Positions 61,083-63,379 of a stretch of 63,379 nucleotides of DNA are shown in pieces. The stretch spans positions 355,137 to 418,515 of the forward strand of contig NZ_JXCA02000022.1 of assembly GCF_000828085.3 (NCBI RefSeq). Direction: 5' to 3'. Each line of letters opens with the position of its first letter. Positions within the stretch are counted from its first letter, which is position 1. The stretch is from Scytonema tolypothrichoides VB-61278. GTDB taxonomy: Bacteria > Cyanobacteriota > Cyanobacteriia > Cyanobacteriales > Nostocaceae. Both the position numbers and the translations under genes were made by a program. The notes beneath the pieces are model-generated. The model was not told the origin of the DNA. It ran no database searches and saw nothing but the letters and a program-made list of their open reading frames with translations.

Positions 61083-63379
61083 ATGCAGAGCAAACTACAG
61101 GTGCGTCACCCATTCTTGTTCCTCGCCTTGCCCCTTGCAACCCTAGCAAGCCTTAGCTACTTCACCGTCGCAAAAGCACAAATCACTCCTGATAACAGTC
61201 TCGGTGCAGAAAATTCTGTAGTCACGCCCAACGTCCAAATTAATGGCACCCCTAGCGATAGGATTGATGGGGGTGCAACTCGTGGGGCAAACCTGTTCCA
61301 CAGTTTTCAGGAATTTAATATAAACGCTGGTAGAGGAGCTTATTTTTCCAATCCGGCAGGAATTGCAAACATACTCACCAGAGTGACTGGGGGTAATATC
61401 TCAAACATTCAGGGTGTTTTGGGTGTGTTGGGCAGTGCAAATCTGTTCTTGATCAACCCCAATGGAATTCTCTTTGGACCAAATGCCCGGTTGGATGTGG
61501 GTGGTTCTTTTTTGGGAAGTACGGCAAATAGTTTGCTGTTTAAGGATGGGTTTGAGTTTAGCGCCACGAATCCGCAAGCACCGCCATTGTTAACAATAAC
61601 TGCTCCGGTTGGGTTGGGATTTCGGAATAATCCGGGAAGTATTCAGGTACAGGGAAATGGTCAGGGAATCAGGTCAAGAACATCGAAGTTGATAGATACT
61701 ACAGATGCGCTGCGGGTACCATCTGATAAAACTTTGGCTTTAATAGGTGGTGATGTCAGTTTGCAGGGAGCAACACTCAAGACTGCTGGTGGAAGAATTG
61801 AACTGGGCAGTGTCGGCGGTTCTGAGCTAGTTAGCATTACGCCTATCAACAATGGTTTTGCTTTAGGCTACGGTACTGTACAAAACTTTGGCAATATTCA
61901 ACTATCTCAACAGACGGCAGTTGATGCTAGCGGCTTAGGCGGTGGTGATATACAAGTCCGGGGTAGGCGTATCACCTTCAGCGATGGTTCCCAGATTGAG
62001 ACAGCTACTCTGGGATCACAGAAAGGTGGAGCTTTAGTAGTAAATGCAACTGAGCAGGTAGAAGCAGTTGGTAGCTCGTTCGATGGAAACTTTCCCAGTG
62101 GCTTGTTTGCTCGTGTTTACGAAGGCGCAACTGGGGCTGGAGGAGATATAACCGTTAACACTAATAAGTTATCCATCCGGGATGGTGCGCAAGTGCTTGC
62201 CGACACCAGTGGACAAGGAAATGCAGGCAATGTCACTGTTAATGCCACTGGACCAGTAACAATTGCTGGGGTTGGAAGGATATTTTCCAGTGCGATTTTC
62301 ACCTCTGTGAACACGGGGGCGACGGGTAATGGAGGGAATATTACGATTTCTTCTAGTTCCTTCTCTTTAACCGATGATGCTGGACTGCTAACCGACACAG
62401 CTGGAAAAGGGAATGCAGGCAGTGTGTTTTTGCAAGCAAAAGATTCTGTTTCGATAATAGGTAAGGGTACTATCATCACTACTGGTGTGAATACTGGTGG
62501 TGTTGGTAAAGCAGGCGATATCAATATCCGCGCGGCTTCACTCTCCATCAAAGATGGTGCTCAACTGATAAGCGCAATTTTTTATAATCCTGTCATCCAG
62601 AGCGAACGAACGGATGCGGGAAATGTCAATATTGATGTTACAGGTCCTGTGACAATTGCTGGAGTCAATGATCAATTACAAAGTGGGATTTTTAGCTTGG
62701 TGTCACCGGGGGGAGTAGGTAATGGGGGAAATATTGCGATTTCTTCTGGTTACTTCTCTTTAAGCGATGGTGCAGTACTGTCCACCGACACTTCTGGACA
62801 AGGAAATGCAGGCAATGTGTCGGTGCGAGCATTGGGTGGAGTTGAGCTTGCAGGCAGTGACACTAGCATCTCCAGCACTGTGGGACGAATAGGTGTGGGC
62901 AATGGTGGCAACATCAATATCAACGCTCCAAGAGTATCCCTCAATGATGGCGCTCAAATCACTGCTAGCAGTTTTGGCAATGGTGCTGCTGGCGACATAG
63001 AAGTTGCTGCTCGCTCTATACGTCTGGATCATGGCTCAACTATCAGCGCTAACACTGTAGCAGGGCAAGGAAATATCAAACTGGGCGCGAGTGATTATGT
63101 GCTCTTGCGTGGTGGTAGTAACATAACGACCAATGCCAGAGGAGAAAACGTTATTGGCGGCAACATCAATATTAATACCGATGTTCTGGTTGGTTTTGAC
63201 AATAGCGATATCACTGCTAACTCTGCTAATTCCCGTGGCGGTAATGTTCAAATCAATACCCAAGGTATTTTTGGCTTTCAGTCTCAGAATCCAGCTTCCC
63301 CAAATACAAGTGATATCACCGCCACAGGAGTAAATAGCCAGTCGAGTGGTAATGTGCAAATTAATGTAGTTGATGTTGA
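61083..63379 (+). CDS. FHA-type TpsA exoprotein (partial, runs off right edge)
   Basis: Open from ATG 61083 to the end (765 codons, no stop). Signal peptide MQSKLQVRHPFLFLALPLATL ... VAKAQ, then the TPS domain: NSVVTPNVQINGTPSDRIDGG, ANLFHSFQEFNINAGRGAYFSNP, VTGGNISNIQGVLG, NANLFLINPNG-like LFLINPNGILFGPNARLDVGGSFLGSTAN. From about 350 on, repeats of the type SGQGNAGNVTVNATGPVTIAG and GNGGNITI form a right-handed beta-helix. A secreted adhesin/haemagglutinin-like protein exported by a TpsB pore, which may lie past the right edge. Confidence 0.92.
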   Translation, partial: MQSKLQVRHPFLFLALPLATLASLSYFTVAKAQITPDNSLGAENSVVTPNVQINGTPSDRIDGGATRGANLFHSFQEFNINAGRGAYFSNPAGIANILTRVTGGNISNIQGVLGVLGSANLFLINPNGILFGPNARLDVGGSFLGSTANSLLFKDGFEFSATNPQAPPLLTITAPVGLGFRNNPGSIQVQGNGQGIRSRTSKLIDTTDALRVPSDKTLALIGGDVSLQGATLKTAGGRIELGSVGGSELVSITPINNGFALGYGTVQNFGNIQLSQQTAVDASGLGGGDIQVRGRRITFSDGSQIETATLGSQKGGALVVNATEQVEAVGSSFDGNFPSGLFARVYEGATGAGGDITVNTNKLSIRDGAQVLADTSGQGNAGNVTVNATGPVTIAGVGRIFSSAIFTSVNTGATGNGGNITISSSSFSLTDDAGLLTDTAGKGNAGSVFLQAKDSVSIIGKGTIITTGVNTGGVGKAGDINIRAASLSIKDGAQLISAIFYNPVIQSERTDAGNVNIDVTGPVTIAGVNDQLQSGIFSLVSPGGVGNGGNIAISSGYFSLSDGAVLSTDTSGQGNAGNVSVRALGGVELAGSDTSISSTVGRIGVGNGGNININAPRVSLNDGAQITASSFGNGAAGDIEVAARSIRLDHGSTISANTVAGQGNIKLGASDYVLLRGGSNITTNARGENVIGGNININTDVLVGFDNSDITANSANSRGGNVQINTQGIFGFQSQNPASPNTSDITATGVNSQSSGNVQINVVDV

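Overview
The window looks like chromosomal DNA of a filamentous, probably heterocyst-forming cyanobacterium (Nostocales). Evidence: many GCGATCGC (HIP1) octamers; a tRNA-Leu(UAA) gene split by a group I intron; genes for NdhL, CP12, a Tic20-family protein and several cyanobacterium-only families (DUF751, DUF3007, DUF3177, DUF4327); a HetZ-family gene; and cyanobacterial Ser/Thr kinases with C-terminal membrane segments. Species and genus cannot be read from the sequence alone.

Left part (1-12.0 kb) is accessory and decayed. It opens with a leftward NACHT-HEAT NTPase gene (running off the left edge) that carries two lesions: a 29-base repeat insertion that shifts the frame, and an in-frame TGA. 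Then come a Ser/Thr kinase with an SH3-like tail, a secreted protein, a repeat-rich stretch (6.1-7.8 kb), an IS630-type transposase remnant, a coiled-coil membrane protein, the DUF3007-ndhL pair, the intron-bearing tRNA-Leu and a porin remnant.

12.0-36.3 kb is mostly housekeeping with accessory islands: a YbhN-type membrane protein, two LEA-like lipoproteins ended by a clean terminator, larC, a Sua5/YciO gene, hetZ-like, a convergent PD-(D/E)XK nuclease / Dam-type methylase pair, DUF751-rbfA-GH3 glycosidase, a CDF transporter, guaA, CP12, a FIST sensor protein, a metallophosphoesterase, an orphan HigA-like antitoxin next to a toxin stub, a His-rich PadR regulator, trmB and cysK.

36.7-56.9 kb is rich in signalling and metabolism: a hybrid histidine kinase whose ATPase domain is interrupted by about 195 repeat-encoded residues, dedA, a STAS protein, rpsF, a fumarylacetoacetase-family enzyme, a TetR / cytochrome P450 / glycosyltransferase cluster, an orphan OmpR-type regulator, Tic20, glyA, cynS, a beta-class DNA methyltransferase, a GDSL lipase-like protein and a second Ser/Thr kinase. 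The right end (57-63.4 kb) is an envelope locus: an Omp85 barrel protein, a divergent LpxB-related glycosyltransferase, and a secreted FHA-type TpsA exoprotein running off the right edge.

The main unexpected signal is a family of GC-rich, palindromic short repeats that lie between genes at many sites and have also entered coding sequence: in frame in the histidine kinase, the Omp85 linker and the response-regulator linker, and out of frame in the NACHT gene. The neighbouring intergenic copies allow direct sequence comparison.
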